From positions 62,001-126,000 of the forward strand of contig CP150587.1 in the NCBI GenBank assembly GCA_049487715.1: DNA of 64,000 nucleotides, in the 5' to 3' direction. This document shows, piece after piece, positions 21,507 to 33,000 of the stretch (the first letter of the stretch is position 1; each line of letters starts with the position of its first letter). The translations under genes and the position numbers were made by a program. This stretch comes from Pycnococcus provasolii (lineage: Eukaryota; Chlorophyta; Pseudoscourfieldiophyceae; Pseudoscourfieldiales). The notes under the pieces are model-generated. The model was not told where the DNA came from, did not search any database, and worked only from the letters and a program-made list of their open reading frames with translations.

Positions 21507-22528
21507 GCCTTCCCTCGAGTGCTGGTGTAGAATGAGAGTGCTTGCAGGTGTGATACGAAGGTCCGGTGAGGTCCCAGGTGGCAGCTTTGCCTCCCCCTCC
21601 CCTTCTCTTCCCTTCTGATGCGAATCCTTTTTTCCCCGGGACAGGGTAGCGAAGAAGATTGGTGAAAGATTGACTGCTTGTATGATACACCTTCCTCCTG
21701 GGAGAAGATTTTGCCCTCGATGCCGATGGTCGGGAAAGTCCCCCCAGGACGAAAAAACGACGCGTTGATTTCTTCTGCCGAGATCCGACGTGGAAAGAGC
21801 CTTCCTTGATTTATTTCCCACGTGCTCGTGGGAGAGAAATCTTGAGAGAGAGATAATAGCAGGATTTCCTCCCACCTCGGGGGTTTGATACCACCTACAG
21901 GTGAACCTTCTTATTTTAGCCTTCTTCTCACGTCTCGTCAACAACTGGACGACGGGTACAGTATCGCCTCCGCGGCCTCGTTCTCCTCTCTCCACTTCTT
22001 CTTATTCTGTAGTACTCAACAGGAGAAGAAGAAATTCACGAAGAGGCGATCATCCATCGCCCCAGGCAGGCTGCCAGGCGTTAATAAGAAGATTCTTCAT
22101 CATCCCAATCAATCTTTTTTTCTCCTCTTTGCTTGCTCTTTGGCGAGTGGTGACATGTGGAACGACCCTCGGGCTCAGCAAGTCACTGAAGATAGACAAC
22201 GGAAATGAGGTATGACTTATGAGTTTGTAAAGGGCTAAAGGCAAAGTAGTTGAGTTATCTGTGTTGTTATCTTAACTCAAGAAGATAAGCCTTATTAAGG
22301 CGACGTCGAAGACGTCGGCCGCGTCGAGCTGATCTCGCTCGAGATCAGGACGTGGCAACGAAGAAGCCTCCTTAAGGTGCCGTGCGCGGCCACCTTTCGC
22401 GCAGCCTTACAGAAATAGCGTGTCTAATTGAAAAACAAAAACAATTAAAATTTCATCACGAAGACAGGAAGACTGACTTTACTTTCTACTACATCCATTT
22501 ATCTATCTAAATAAATAAATAAATCTAT
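21507..22528. other. Intergenic between gene C and carboxypeptidase
   Basis: No credible gene is seen. The left part would be the 5' region of gene C. Around 22290-22400 there is a cluster of short palindromes (CCTTATTAAGG, GACGTCGAAGACGTC, CTCCTTAAGG), and AAATA repeats lie at 22505-22525. Confidence 0.55.
22329..22348. repeat. Perfect 9-bp-stem inverted repeat
   Basis: CTGATCTCG and CGAGATCAG face each other across two bases. It lies inside a palindrome-rich patch between convergent 3' and 5' gene ends. The two-base loop makes a cruciform or a protein site more likely than an RNA hairpin. Confidence 0.5.
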
Positions 22529-24264
22529 TCATGCCGCATGCCAGGTAGTGCCCGGTAGCGACGCCCCCTGAACAAAACTCGAGAAAAGCGCCAAACTCGC
22601 TGCCGGTCGATTGAGAGGTGCGAGATGGCCGCTACCACGAATGCTTGCAAATGTCGCGTTGCCATCGAGCCATTCGATGCGATATCCTGCTTGTACAGAA
22701 TTTTCGAGCGACCACGGGCGCCACACAGCAGTCTGCTTGATGCCGTTGTCATCGAACAACTTCGTGAAGTAGTCCTCGATAGGCGCCGTCTGCAGACCGC
22801 ACGCGTCTGAATCGCCCTCGTAGATGAGAACTCGCAATCCAAGCGAGAGGGCTCGGAGGTAGATGTCTCCGACGCTACCTTGATCTGTGGTGTAGCTGAA
22901 TCCTTCGCCGTTGTCGGTGTTGACGAATCGACTTCCCGCGATGACACCGAGGGCGGCGAGCGTCTCATCCTGCAGGAGCCAGTCAGGAAGTGCGTTGCCA
23001 AGGCACGGGCTGCCGACACCACCATCCTGATCGCCCGCACTCGGCGATCGAAGGGAGCTCGATCGACGTGCCGTTCGTCTCCTTCGCACCGCGGCGTTCG
23101 TTCCATGCTTATCCCCGGCAAAGTCGTGCGCGCTTGTGTTCCAGCGAGGCAAGCACGCGTCGTAGAGATTGTACGGGTAAAAGTACCCCACTTGTGCCTG
23201 CATCTCGTCGAGGAGTGATTGACACTGCGCGGAGATGGGCGCGTCTCCCGCTTGCTCAGCACCCGTGCACGTCTGCATGAGACTGCGATACAGACTTTCG
23301 GACATCTGCGAGTGTCCGTGGAAGAACTGGATGTCGTAGAACGGCCCTGGCATTGCGTTCGGGTACTCGAACAGTCCGATGTTCTTGAAGTTGACGCAGT
23401 AATCTGCCGGCTTGCCTGGCTGAGGTTCGCAGCCTGTAAACCCGTCACCGACCATGAGTCCTCCGAACGGAACACCTTCGATGGGTCGGTCCATGATGGC
23501 CTTGGCAAATCCTGGGACGTAAATTCCCGCATAGCTCTCTCCTGCGAGATAGAGCGTTCGTCCTTTCCACTCAGGGAACGCGTCCTTGAAGAACGCGTCG
23601 TACGCGTTTCGGTTCGCCTCAAACACGAGGCTGTCTTTCCACGCACCGCACGACGTCGCCGGTCCCGCGGGTCCTTGTTGTGTGCAGAATCCGAGTCCTA
23701 TGGGTGGCGGCGAGTCTATGGCGCACACGACAGCTTGTTGCGACCACGCGTATGCGTTTCGAACGGGCTGCGTGCCGCTTGGCGTGTACGCGTCGTCCTA
23801 TTTTTGTTAGTGTGTTAGGTTAGTTGTTGTTTATGTGTACCACGACTGATGAGAGTTAGACTTACGGTGAGAAGCAGCGGTCCGAATTCCTGCATGAGTC
23901 CAAAGAGCGACGACGCACCGGGCCCGCCGTTGTACCAGAACACAACAGGCTTCGACATGTCTGTCCATATCGAGGCATCCGCGGTGCATATGTAGTGCGC
24001 GTACATGTTCCCCGCCTCTCCTGAGGGCGGCGCGCCTGCGTCGAGGTACCCGGCAGCCATGGAAATCCCAACGGCGTCTAATGGTCCGACGCCGGGTAAA
24101 CTTGTGACGTCGTTGCGCGCGGAAGGAGCGTCATCATGCTCGTTCAGGTTCTTCTCTGGAGCAGGGGTGATAGATCGAGCTTGTGAGCAGCCCGAGTGGC
24201 GTATGGCGCTGAGAAGGAGTGAGCATGCAAGTAGACGAAGACGTGGAGTTTTGCGGACGGGCAT
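22529..24264 (-). CDS. Serine carboxypeptidase (S10 family), two exons
   Basis: Exon 1 is 24264-23866 and exon 2 is 23797-22529, joined in phase 0 to 555 residues. The intron (23798-23865, 68 nt) has GTAAGT and TAG ends. The N terminus is a signal peptide (RLRLLACSLLLSAI). Family motifs appear in order: VVFWYNGGPGASS (oxyanion region), the nucleophile Ser221 in GESYAGIYVP, an Asp at ~464 in GDSDACG and His524 in GSGHLAP, so the triad is complete. Such enzymes remove C-terminal residues from peptides in vacuoles or secreted fluid; some plant relatives are acyltransferases. A basic, Ser/Arg-rich insert at ~370-390 is unusual. It is divergent from the SGNH hydrolase gene, 306 bp away. Confidence 0.92.
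23798..23865 (-). other. Intron of the carboxypeptidase gene
   Basis: Donor ACC|GTAAGTC and acceptor AAAAATAG|GACGACG. Removing it joins GPLLLT to DDAYTPSG and restores the S10 family spacing. It shows the size and boundary type of introns in this genome. Confidence 0.9.
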
Positions 24265-24400
24265 GGCACAGCGTTGGACAAAAGAGTGAGTCTATGGCTT
24301 CTGACAAAGTGCGAGTGGTGACGGGCATGAACATGAACGAAAGAAGAGGCGACCGGCCGTTACCGTTAGTCCCCCGGATCTGCCAGGTGCCAGGGGGGCG

Positions 24401-24432
24401 AACCCGAACCCGAACCCTAACCCTAACCCTAA
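24401..24432 (+). repeat. Interstitial telomere-like repeat
   Basis: Two and a half degenerate units (AACCCG) run into three units of CCCTAA. It lies between two divergent gene starts, 140-170 bp from each, in the shared promoter interval. Confidence 0.75.
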
Positions 24433-24570
24433 TCAGGCGGAGAGCTTTCTTTCCCTGTCCTTCCCTCCCCTCCCCTACTAAATAACAAACCTCGCCTAAG
24501 AGAGGGACCGACCTAACCTTAACTCGTCCGGAGCTCCATGTCCCTCCGAGTGGTTCATGAATACAAATAA

Positions 24571-26331
24571 ATGGGGCGAAGTAGTAGTTGTAACAGTACG
24601 GGGGGTCCACGCGGTGATGTCCACGTCCACGTCCACGTCCAAGTCCACGTCCGCGGCACGTCCACTATTAGCACTAGCATCCTGCTTCTATCACTATGTT
24701 TACTTCTATCAGTGACCCGCATTAACGCTTCTCTGGACCGGCAGCACCAACTCACTCTTTCCGAAGTCTCGCGCGGTCTCATCACGATGGGAAAACACGC
24801 CACGGAAAGGTTCGCACACAAAGTTCTGGACAAGAAACCATTGAAAGTGCTCGCGGTCGGCGGATCCAACACGGAAAGCTTCTTTGGATGCGCAGGACTC
24901 GGATGTGACAGCTACCTCAGAGGCGGAATGAACGATCCTGTGCACTCTCCGCCGTTCTCAGACGTCGAACCGTGGCTTGCAAAGCGTGTGGCGTTCTTCT
25001 CAGCTGTCGCAGCAGCGCACGCGCGCTTGCACAGTGAAGACTACATCTTACCCGTGTTTCTCAAAGAAGTTGCCGCTCTGCAAGGACTCAACTCAAACGC
25101 GTCGTTTGCGGGCTACCCGCATACCGCCATCAACGTCGGAGTCGGCGCAACCTCTCCACTGACGGTGTTGAACTGTCCAGGCGCCTATCTTTATCCTGAC
25201 GCGGACTTAGTCATCGTCGAGTATGGCGTCAACAGCTCAGTAGAAGATGGAGTTCACCATATGCGATATCTCGTCGACACCCTGCTTCGCCTGCCAAGTC
25301 GACCGGCGGTGCTACTTTTCGACGTGAACGCGTGGTGCATCAACTCTGACCGTATACGCCATACGGAAAACAACGCGTGTCGGCGCAACCTCGAGGATGG
25401 CAATCTCGAAAATCTGAAGCGCGAAGGAGAAGTCGGCATTATGACGGAGGAGTTTAGCAAGGTTGTCGAGGCGTTGGATGGCGAGGTGGCGCACTACTCC
25501 GTCAAACGGGCGCTTATGCCCTTGATGGAACAACACGACGAGCGTGCATGGCCACTCACGTCGCTCACACAGGACGGCATTCACCCGTTTCACGTAAGCG
25601 GTAAATGCAAGCTCTGCTCGTTGTACGCCGACATGCTCGTTGGGTGGACGAAGCTGGCGATCGAGCAAGCCAGGAGCACCACGCCGCCTTCGTCAATCCC
25701 ACCACCTCCGCCTGCCGCGCCACGCGACGGCGCGATCACAGTCAACTGCTTGAACTTAAGCGACAAGGAGACGACTGCGTATACGCACGATGGCTCGTAT
25801 GAACAAATGGCACCTCAGTACCGTGATCAGCATCCCGCGAACTGGTTCTTCACAAAACACCCGCTCGATGGCACGGACGAGCAGAAACGTCGCACGAAGC
25901 CCGGCCTCGTCGCGGTCGCCCCAGGTGCAAAGGTGGGAATAACGCTGATCACACCACAGATGCTCGAGCACCACGGCGAGCTGATCGACGGCCTTGACGG
26001 TGCGTGGACCGTTTCGATTTCCTACTTGGCTGCGAAAGACCACGTCGGTGCTGCGCGCATCGACGGTTGCGAGGGTGTGTGTTCTTGCGATTCGATGCTG
26101 ATTGATGCAAGTTTAGATCCACCCGCCACCGCTGTGGAGCGCACTCGCGAATTTTCGTTGAAGATTGGCCGGCGTCCGAGGAGCTTGCAACCTCTTCCTT
26201 GTTTGGTTGTGGTGCGTCTCGAGAGCGTCACAACCAAACAACCAGACGCTCAGAGCGCAGAGAACAAAGCAAAGACGAAATTCAAGCTGCTGGGCGTGAG
26301 CGTGAGCGTCGTGCGTAGCACTACAAACTAA
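24571..26331 (+). CDS. Membrane-anchored SGNH/GDSL-type hydrolase
   Basis: ATG at 24571, 586 residues. After a His/Val-rich cytosolic start there is a signal anchor at ~36-51 (ILLLSLCLLLSV). The catalytic domain shows SGNH block I with Ser99 in VLAVGGSNTES, a block III-like Asn221 in VEYGVNSS, and block V Asp335/His338 in DGIHPFHVSG. The fold is therefore an SGNH esterase/acyltransferase facing the Golgi or ER lumen or the outside. A Pro linker (SSIPPPPPAAP) leads to a C-terminal ~200-residue domain containing AWTVSISYLAAKDHVGAARI, which looks like a beta-rich carbohydrate-associated module. Substrate cannot be told; polysaccharide deacetylation or O-acetylation is a guess. Divergent from the carboxypeptidase gene. 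Confidence 0.78.
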   Translation: MGRSSSCNSTGGPRGDVHVHVHVQVHVRGTSTISTSILLLSLCLLLSVTRINASLDRQHQLTLSEVSRGLITMGKHATERFAHKVLDKKPLKVLAVGGSNTESFFGCAGLGCDSYLRGGMNDPVHSPPFSDVEPWLAKRVAFFSAVAAAHARLHSEDYILPVFLKEVAALQGLNSNASFAGYPHTAINVGVGATSPLTVLNCPGAYLYPDADLVIVEYGVNSSVEDGVHHMRYLVDTLLRLPSRPAVLLFDVNAWCINSDRIRHTENNACRRNLEDGNLENLKREGEVGIMTEEFSKVVEALDGEVAHYSVKRALMPLMEQHDERAWPLTSLTQDGIHPFHVSGKCKLCSLYADMLVGWTKLAIEQARSTTPPSSIPPPPPAAPRDGAITVNCLNLSDKETTAYTHDGSYEQMAPQYRDQHPANWFFTKHPLDGTDEQKRRTKPGLVAVAPGAKVGITLITPQMLEHHGELIDGLDGAWTVSISYLAAKDHVGAARIDGCEGVCSCDSMLIDASLDPPATAVERTREFSLKIGRRPRSLQPLPCLVVVRLESVTTKQPDAQSAENKAKTKFKLLGVSVSVVRSTTN

Positions 26332-26552
26332 CTAACGGCTGAAGAGGTGTACAAAAAATGTAATAAATGTGAAAGTATATAAATATAGTAGTGGTACCGT
26401 ACTGTAACTGCCGCACCATGTGACAACCTGCCAACTGCCAACCTCGAGGGGTCGGTCCCTCCCCAACCCCGAACTCCATCGAAAGAATAAATTAGGGGTT
26501 AAGGACCCCCGCCCTCTTCGGCGCCTCCGATTCTTCCTCTCCGGATCTATCT

Positions 26553-29516
26553 ATGGCCGCCTCTGTCGCGCGCGCGCGTGGATGTGTGCGCGCCGGCGCC
26601 GTTCGGGGTGGCGCGGTGCTTCGCTTACTCAGTCATGCTCTGCTCCTCGGCGCTTACCTCCTTGGCCTTCTTGGCCTGGCCACCTCAGCTTCTTCGTCTT
26701 CTCAGGCTTCGATGATCGACACGGCGGCGCCGTCGTACCCGTCATACAGCGGCCGGCTGGCGGACGGGGGCACGCCACCTTCTAGGTCGCTCGCGGGTGC
26801 GAACGGCGAGCCACATGCGCGCGTTGCTTTCGTGTGTAGCGAGTTTGCGGGCATCGTTCCAAACGGAGGTATCGGGACGTTCTACACGGCGCTGGCCGAA
26901 ACGCTTGCAGCAGCTGGTGCGGATGTGCACCTGCTATACACGCAAGGGGCAAGAAGCCAGCACCAGGACCCAAGCAAGGACTACGCTTACTGGAAGCGAC
27001 ACTACGCGCTGTCGAACATCACACTGCACGCGCTGGCGGAGCACAGGCCTAACGGGGTGGGATGGCACGCTGGAACCGCGTACGCGGCGTACGACTGGCT
27101 CAGAAACCACGAACTGAACGAAAAACCATTCGACGCCGTGCACTTCGCTGACTGGCAAGGCCACGGGTACTTCACACTTCTCGCAAAACACCAGCAGCTG
27201 GCATTTCAAACGACAGATATAGTGCTCATGATCCACGGGCCGCTGCAGTGGGCACGGCACTCGAACGGTCAGACGCTCGACAACCTGGAGGATCTCGAGG
27301 TGGACTTCCTCGAGTCGCAGAGCATACGAATCACGCCGAGGCTTAACTCGCCGTCGCGCTATCTGCTCAGCTGGGTATCAGGTAACGGCTGGGCGATGCC
27401 GCCGCACAACCGAGTGTACGTCCAGCCGTACACCATGCCGCATGCTGCACGTGAGCTGCTCAGAGAGCTTGATCGAACGAACGGCGCGGGCGTAACAGCC
27501 AATCAGCGCCATGTTGACGCAAGGCAGCTCACGTTCTTCGGACGCCTCGAGGTGCGCAAGGGAATCGAGACGTTCTGCGACGCTCTTGACCGCATCTTTG
27601 GCGAAAATGCCGCCGCCGCGCCAGTTGCGGCACGTCGGGCGGACGGAACCACGGCTATGCTCGACACCTCGAAGCTGGCTAATTTGCTGCGTGCGCGTGA
27701 CTTTGCTGTAAGTTTCCTGGGCTCGGATCGCAACGACGTGCGTGGCGAAAATGGAGGGGTTTTCGCACGCAGGCGTTCCGCGGCGTGGACGGGTGTTGCG
27801 ACGCAAGTTGTTACGGACAAGGATCAGCGAGGTGCGCTGACGTACTTGCGTGACGCCGATGCACGGCGCCTCGCAGTGCTGCCAAGCCTTCACGAAAATT
27901 CGCCTCTCAGCATTCTCGAGCTAATTGGCGCACGTGTGCCTTTCGTGGCTTCCGATGCGGGTGGCATTCCAGAGCTCATCCTACGTGAGGACCACGCGGA
28001 TGCGGTTTTTCGCGCTGGCGACGTTGACAGCCTGCTCGACCGACTCGTGCGCGCGCTTGTGCCTAGGCGACTCTGGCCAACCATCGAGATGACGACGACA
28101 ACGACGACACTGCCACGAACACCGCCGCAGTCGTCTGACGGCACGGATGATCGGAGCGCGCGCCTCGTTCGAGCGGCGCTCGACCTTGACGAGGTGGAGC
28201 GTGGGTGGATCAACTGGCATGGTGATGTAGCAGTCAAGAATGCAAAGGTGAGGCTGTCAGCCTCGACTGCTGCCAAACAACATGCAGCGGCACACATCGC
28301 GGCATGCCTTTGCATACCACGAGACTCTGCCGTGAACGACGTTCTTGCATCACTCACGTCGTTGGCGAGGTCTGATCGAGTTGGCGCCGTGATAGTCACG
28401 GCGGCGGCGCCGGAGGATGACAGTGTTGAGGCGCTTCCCAAGGCTGTTCACTTTGGCCTCGCGACTGTGTTCATGTACGACGCGTCTGGCGGCGTTGCGC
28501 AGCCACCCGCCACAGACCTTGAATCGTTTTCCCGTGATGGTATTCACGTCGTGGTCGCCGCGGCTGTATCGGACTGTGGTGCTGTGCAGCACCTGTGCGC
28601 CAAAGATGTGGCGCAGGAGCTCGACGTGCGACCACCCGCCGCGGCGAATCGCGATGACAGGTCCATGCTGCCAAGTACGCAGCACGCGCTTCTGCTGTCC
28701 GCGGGTGCGTACCTCGAGTCGCACGCCATCTCAAGTCTCGTGGCTGCCGCTCACCGTCCGATTGGCGCGAGCGGCGAGGAGCGCAGAGGATCTCAAAACG
28801 ACCATGCTGGCCATGGACCGGCAGCACCTGCTTCGATGACAATCGCAACGGGTTTTGCCATGTCGTACTCGTCGAATGACCTAGGTACAGATCACGGTCT
28901 GCGACGTTGGGAATCGGTGCCTGATCGCGATCGCACATTTACGGCATTTCTCGGATCTTCCACGAGCCTGGGTGCCATACGCAATGCGATTGGTGGCCCC
29001 GTGAATCTTGTCGGCGCACCTCTCCTTGCTCTCCTTGCAACGGCGAACGTGATTCCTGTTGACTTTTCTGGCGCCAATCAGGTTCTTGACGCTCATCGCA
29101 TTTGGCGCATGCATGCCGAGGCTGCAAGCTTAGACCAGCGCGTTGATGGCGAGGACGAGAGTGACATGTTTTGGCAGAAGTCACGCAGCGAACTTGTGCC
29201 GGATACACTGTACTGGTGCCCTGCTTCGCAGCTCATTGGCACGCAGCGCACACGTCGTGCCGATCAGGGTGCTCGCTTTGCTTCTGAGCCGCTGCTCGAC
29301 ACGGTGAGACGTCAGGCAACTGCGCATGTGGATGCCACGGAGGTTGCCGTGGCGAAGGCTGTAGACGACGTGGCAATGGCGTATGCTGGCTCTGCGGAGA
29401 TTCTTGTTTCGTCTACGAACTACGAACGCAAGAGAAGGATGGATCGGTGGGTGAGCCATCTTGCTGCAACTTCGTCGAGCTCGACGGTGGCGACGTCACG
29501 CCACGAAGACCTTTGA
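26553..29516 (+). CDS. GT4-type glycosyltransferase with extra C-terminal domain
   Basis: ATG at 26553, 987 residues. A signal anchor (LRLLSHALLLGAYLLGLLGL) points to the Golgi or ER. Residues ~90-480 are a GT-B glycosyltransferase of the GT4 type: donor-fold start VAFVCSEFAGIVPNGGIGTF, then VHFADWQGHGYF, the second-domain start FFGRLEVRKGIETF and the nucleotide-sugar site HENSPLSILELIGARVPFVA with its E-x7-E pair, followed by SDAGGIPE. An insert with runs of Thr and Pro follows. The C-terminal half contains DRVGAVIVTAAAPEDDSVE and could be a second, degenerate GT-A-like domain, but I cannot name it. The acceptor is unknown. Convergent with the histidine-kinase/cyclase gene. Confidence 0.82.
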   Translation: MAASVARARGCVRAGAVRGGAVLRLLSHALLLGAYLLGLLGLATSASSSSQASMIDTAAPSYPSYSGRLADGGTPPSRSLAGANGEPHARVAFVCSEFAGIVPNGGIGTFYTALAETLAAAGADVHLLYTQGARSQHQDPSKDYAYWKRHYALSNITLHALAEHRPNGVGWHAGTAYAAYDWLRNHELNEKPFDAVHFADWQGHGYFTLLAKHQQLAFQTTDIVLMIHGPLQWARHSNGQTLDNLEDLEVDFLESQSIRITPRLNSPSRYLLSWVSGNGWAMPPHNRVYVQPYTMPHAARELLRELDRTNGAGVTANQRHVDARQLTFFGRLEVRKGIETFCDALDRIFGENAAAAPVAARRADGTTAMLDTSKLANLLRARDFAVSFLGSDRNDVRGENGGVFARRRSAAWTGVATQVVTDKDQRGALTYLRDADARRLAVLPSLHENSPLSILELIGARVPFVASDAGGIPELILREDHADAVFRAGDVDSLLDRLVRALVPRRLWPTIEMTTTTTTLPRTPPQSSDGTDDRSARLVRAALDLDEVERGWINWHGDVAVKNAKVRLSASTAAKQHAAAHIAACLCIPRDSAVNDVLASLTSLARSDRVGAVIVTAAAPEDDSVEALPKAVHFGLATVFMYDASGGVAQPPATDLESFSRDGIHVVVAAAVSDCGAVQHLCAKDVAQELDVRPPAAANRDDRSMLPSTQHALLLSAGAYLESHAISSLVAAAHRPIGASGEERRGSQNDHAGHGPAAPASMTIATGFAMSYSSNDLGTDHGLRRWESVPDRDRTFTAFLGSSTSLGAIRNAIGGPVNLVGAPLLALLATANVIPVDFSGANQVLDAHRIWRMHAEAASLDQRVDGEDESDMFWQKSRSELVPDTLYWCPASQLIGTQRTRRADQGARFASEPLLDTVRRQATAHVDATEVAVAKAVDDVAMAYAGSAEILVSSTNYERKRRMDRWVSHLAATSSSSTVATSRHEDL

Positions 29517-29605
29517 AACGACTACTGTACATAGCCTGTGTGTGTAAACAAGACTTTGTTTGTCTACAAGTAATAACATTCTTTTTATGTGGAAAAAGAA
29601 CTGAA

Positions 29606-29689
<84 letters not shown>

Positions 29690-30022
29690 TGTGAGCGTGA
29701 CCACTTAAGCGCGGTACGGCATGTGGGTGCGCGTGGGAGTAGGGATAGCGAGGAAGAAGTGCGTTGACCATGGTTTTGGTTCGGGGAGGAGGTCCATGGC
29801 GAATCGAATCGAACCCTAACTCGATTCGGAATCGAGTGTTTGGGAGATGGGATGCGTGTGTGAAAAAAATATAGTCTATTGCTTAAAATTACTGAAAAAA
29901 AAACATAAAAACACGAAGGTTGGGTTAGGACATACGCGAGCCGTTGTTTCTTGCCTGCAGGCACAGAAAGTGAGAAACAGAAACCCAGGCGTTGTTGTTC
30001 CATGCTCATTGTTGTTGACTCC
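29517..30022. other. Convergent 3' intergenic region
   Basis: No gene is seen. It holds the (GACAAC)n run at 29606-29689. An inverted repeat CGAATCGA...TCGATTCG around 29800-29827 encloses one AACCCTAAC telomere-like word. Further on there is an A-rich stretch. Confidence 0.6.
29606..29689 (+). repeat. (GACAAC)14 hexanucleotide microsatellite
   Basis: Fourteen perfect copies of a GACAAC hexamer lie about 90 bases downstream of the glycosyltransferase stop codon, in its likely 3' UTR. Confidence 0.95.
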
Positions 30023-33000
30023 TCATGGTTCTCGTGGTGAAAGCAGCGTCGTGCGAATGGCGCCGTCGAATCCTTTATATTCCGACGTCGAGGATTCTTG
30101 AACCCATGCCGGGTCGTCCAGATCAACCGCGTCACCTCTCTGCTGCAGCACGTCCATCGCCTGCGAGCTCGCGTGCAAACAACCAGGCGTGCACGCCGCC
30201 TCGAGACGCGCACAAAAATTTACGTCAGATCCAAAGAGATCGAATTGCGCGCTCGTTTGACCAATGATACACGATTCGCAGCTTCCAAAATGCACACCAA
30301 CGCGTACTTGACTTCCATACTGCAAAATAACGCGTTTACCAAAGTCGAGCGCGTCGAGGACTCGGCTTGTGCTGTCTCGATTTGTCCGTCTTGACGCCTT
30401 GTCGTGATGGTAGTCCTCGAAAACTCCCACGGTGGCCAAGTACCCGTCTCCAATCGTCCGAATTTTCTCCACCCTGCATTGTTTTGCGATCTGGTCAACC
30501 CTGGAGAAATAGGCTTGCATGTGCTTCACGAACTCATGGGAGCCATCCTCTACACTCGAGTGCTGAGATTTCATCTCCTCAGACAGGCGCGTTGACCCAA
30601 CCTTGTCCACAAAGATGATCGCCACCGCGTCGTGGTGGAGCGGTTTCATCGACTTTCCGAAGTCGCTGCGATCGTCCAGCAGAGACAGCGTCTCTATGAG
30701 CTCGATCGGAATGCTACTCCTCAAAAGGTCAAGCAGGCGATTCGTGACGCGTGCGGTAACACGGCGTGCGGCTTCCAACGACGTCTTCGACACATCATCG
30801 AATGACCGTCGCCCGTCGCGCTTCTCATCCTGCGTGCTTGTTCCTTCTTTTGCATGGGGAGAACCGTCGAAGTCTTCGTTTAAACCACCTTCAGACCGCA
30901 GTTTCGAAAGAAAATTCTCATCCCCTTTGATTCCAAGCAGTTCTTCAATGCAAGACCGAACGTCATCCGCTGCAAGCATTCCGGGGACATCCTTGTACGC
31001 GGCACATGCCCGAACAAGCTCATGCAGGTGGAGGCTTATGCCCCACCCTCGCAACTTGTGAATGTCATGTTTCATCGCCTTTTCGTCGCACATCTGCATG
31101 GCATCCACAAGGCTACGATACCGACGAATCAAGCTTTTCGCCACAGTCTCGTCATGTAGCGTGGAACTTACGTCGTCGATGTCCCTGCTGCTTAGTGGTG
31201 TGGATGGCGGTGTCGCCGCCGCCGCCGCTGTCTCACTTTGCCCAGATTGGGTCATCTTTCTAAGCAAGCGCCTGCTCGAACTCTCGTTTGATGTTGGGGC
31301 CTGCAGCGCGAGTGCCAAGTCGTCAACCATAAACAAATTGCCTTTCGTGTACAGATCCGAGGCGCTCAGACCCGATTTCTCAGCGATGTTTTCTTTATTC
31401 TTGTCGCCAATCGAGGCGGTGACAATCTTTGTTATCGGTGGCAGCCGCTCCCACTCGCGTGCTGAATTGACCATCTGCATGCCATTCATCTGTGGCAAAT
31501 GAAAGTCTGTGATGAGCGCGTCGAAGCTCAGGGAAGTCATGCGCAGCAGGCCCTCCTTTCCATTCATAGCGCAGTGCACCTCAGCCTCCGGCAGCCTTGC
31601 CTCCAACCTCTTGCGAAGAACATTCATCTGCTCCGAGTCATCTTCTACAATCAAAATCCGCAATTTTGCAAGTGCATCCTCATTCATAAGTTGATCATGC
31701 GCAATCTTGGCAATCGTTGGCATACCCACACCCTTATCGTACACATGAAATGCGTCATTGTCGTTGTTGTCCTCAACGATGTTGTGCGTGACCAGAATTG
31801 TAACGCGCGGAATGTAGCCCTCATTTTTAGCCAAGCGTAGCATCGTCATGCCATCCATGATAGGCATTACCATGTCGCTCAGCACGAGGTCGAAGAAGCG
31901 CTCTCTCATGCACTCAAGTCCTTCCAACCCATTCACAGCGAGTTCGATCATTGCGCGCGGAAACAGTTTTTTCATGCATCTATTCATCACCAGACGCTGC
32001 GGCTTGTCATCCTCCACCAGCAGGATGCGCAAATGTGCATTCTCCTCGTACGATGACGGCGGCGCCTTCGTCGTAGAGGAGGAAGCTGACGACTCATTAT
32101 CGTCGCGATGGTGCTTCACCTGCCTTTCTGAAGAAAGTTGCTCCGAAAGATTGAAAGAAAGGTCTTTCAATTTGATGGAAAAGCCAAGTGTGACGCCTTC
32201 GCCTGTCTGATTGCCTTTGCACCAAACTTTGCCACTTTCCGCCTCGGCGAATGCCTTGACATTAGCCAGCCCAAGCCCCAGTCCTTCCATGGCTGTCGTA
32301 GCCGAGTTGCCTCTATTGCCTATATGCCAGATCTCGCCGCGGCTGTGAACAGGAATGCCTTTGCCTGTGTCGCATACTTCGATAATCAGCATGCCACCGC
32401 CCTCCTCGAGATGCTTCACGGATGGCATCAGCACGATGGCGCCATCCGACGGCGTGAACTTAGACGAGTTCGATAGCAGATTGGCCACCGCACGGTCGAG
32501 CATTTCCACCGGCACGCACGACGTTGCAGACTCGTCGATTTTGTGATCGAGAGTAAAACTTTGACCCAATCTTTCGAACATCGGCATGTACATGTCGGTT
32601 AGTTTTGTCAGGTGCGCGGACAAATTGATGAGGCCGTACGCCTTTGGCGCATCTTCGTACTGATTGAGCGCGAGTATTTGGTGCTTCACCTGCCGCGCCA
32701 GGTTGGTAATGACGCGCATGTCCGGCTCCGCCTGTTCGCAGGCGTGCTCGAGGGTGCGAACAGGCGGCTTGAGGTCGTGCATGATGGTTTGGATAGTTGT
32801 CTTGAATCTGTGCCCCTCCTCCTGCGTTATGCGCTTCGCCAATTGACTCATGTTTTGCTGCCCCGCGAACAACTCTCGTTTGCCCAACTCCAGCTGGTAC
32901 AGCATGGCGAGAAGACCCGACTTCAACATGAAGTTTGAGACGACGGAGAATGGCGGTGCTTTGAACCAGATGCTTACGACGGCGATGGCGATGGCAACAG

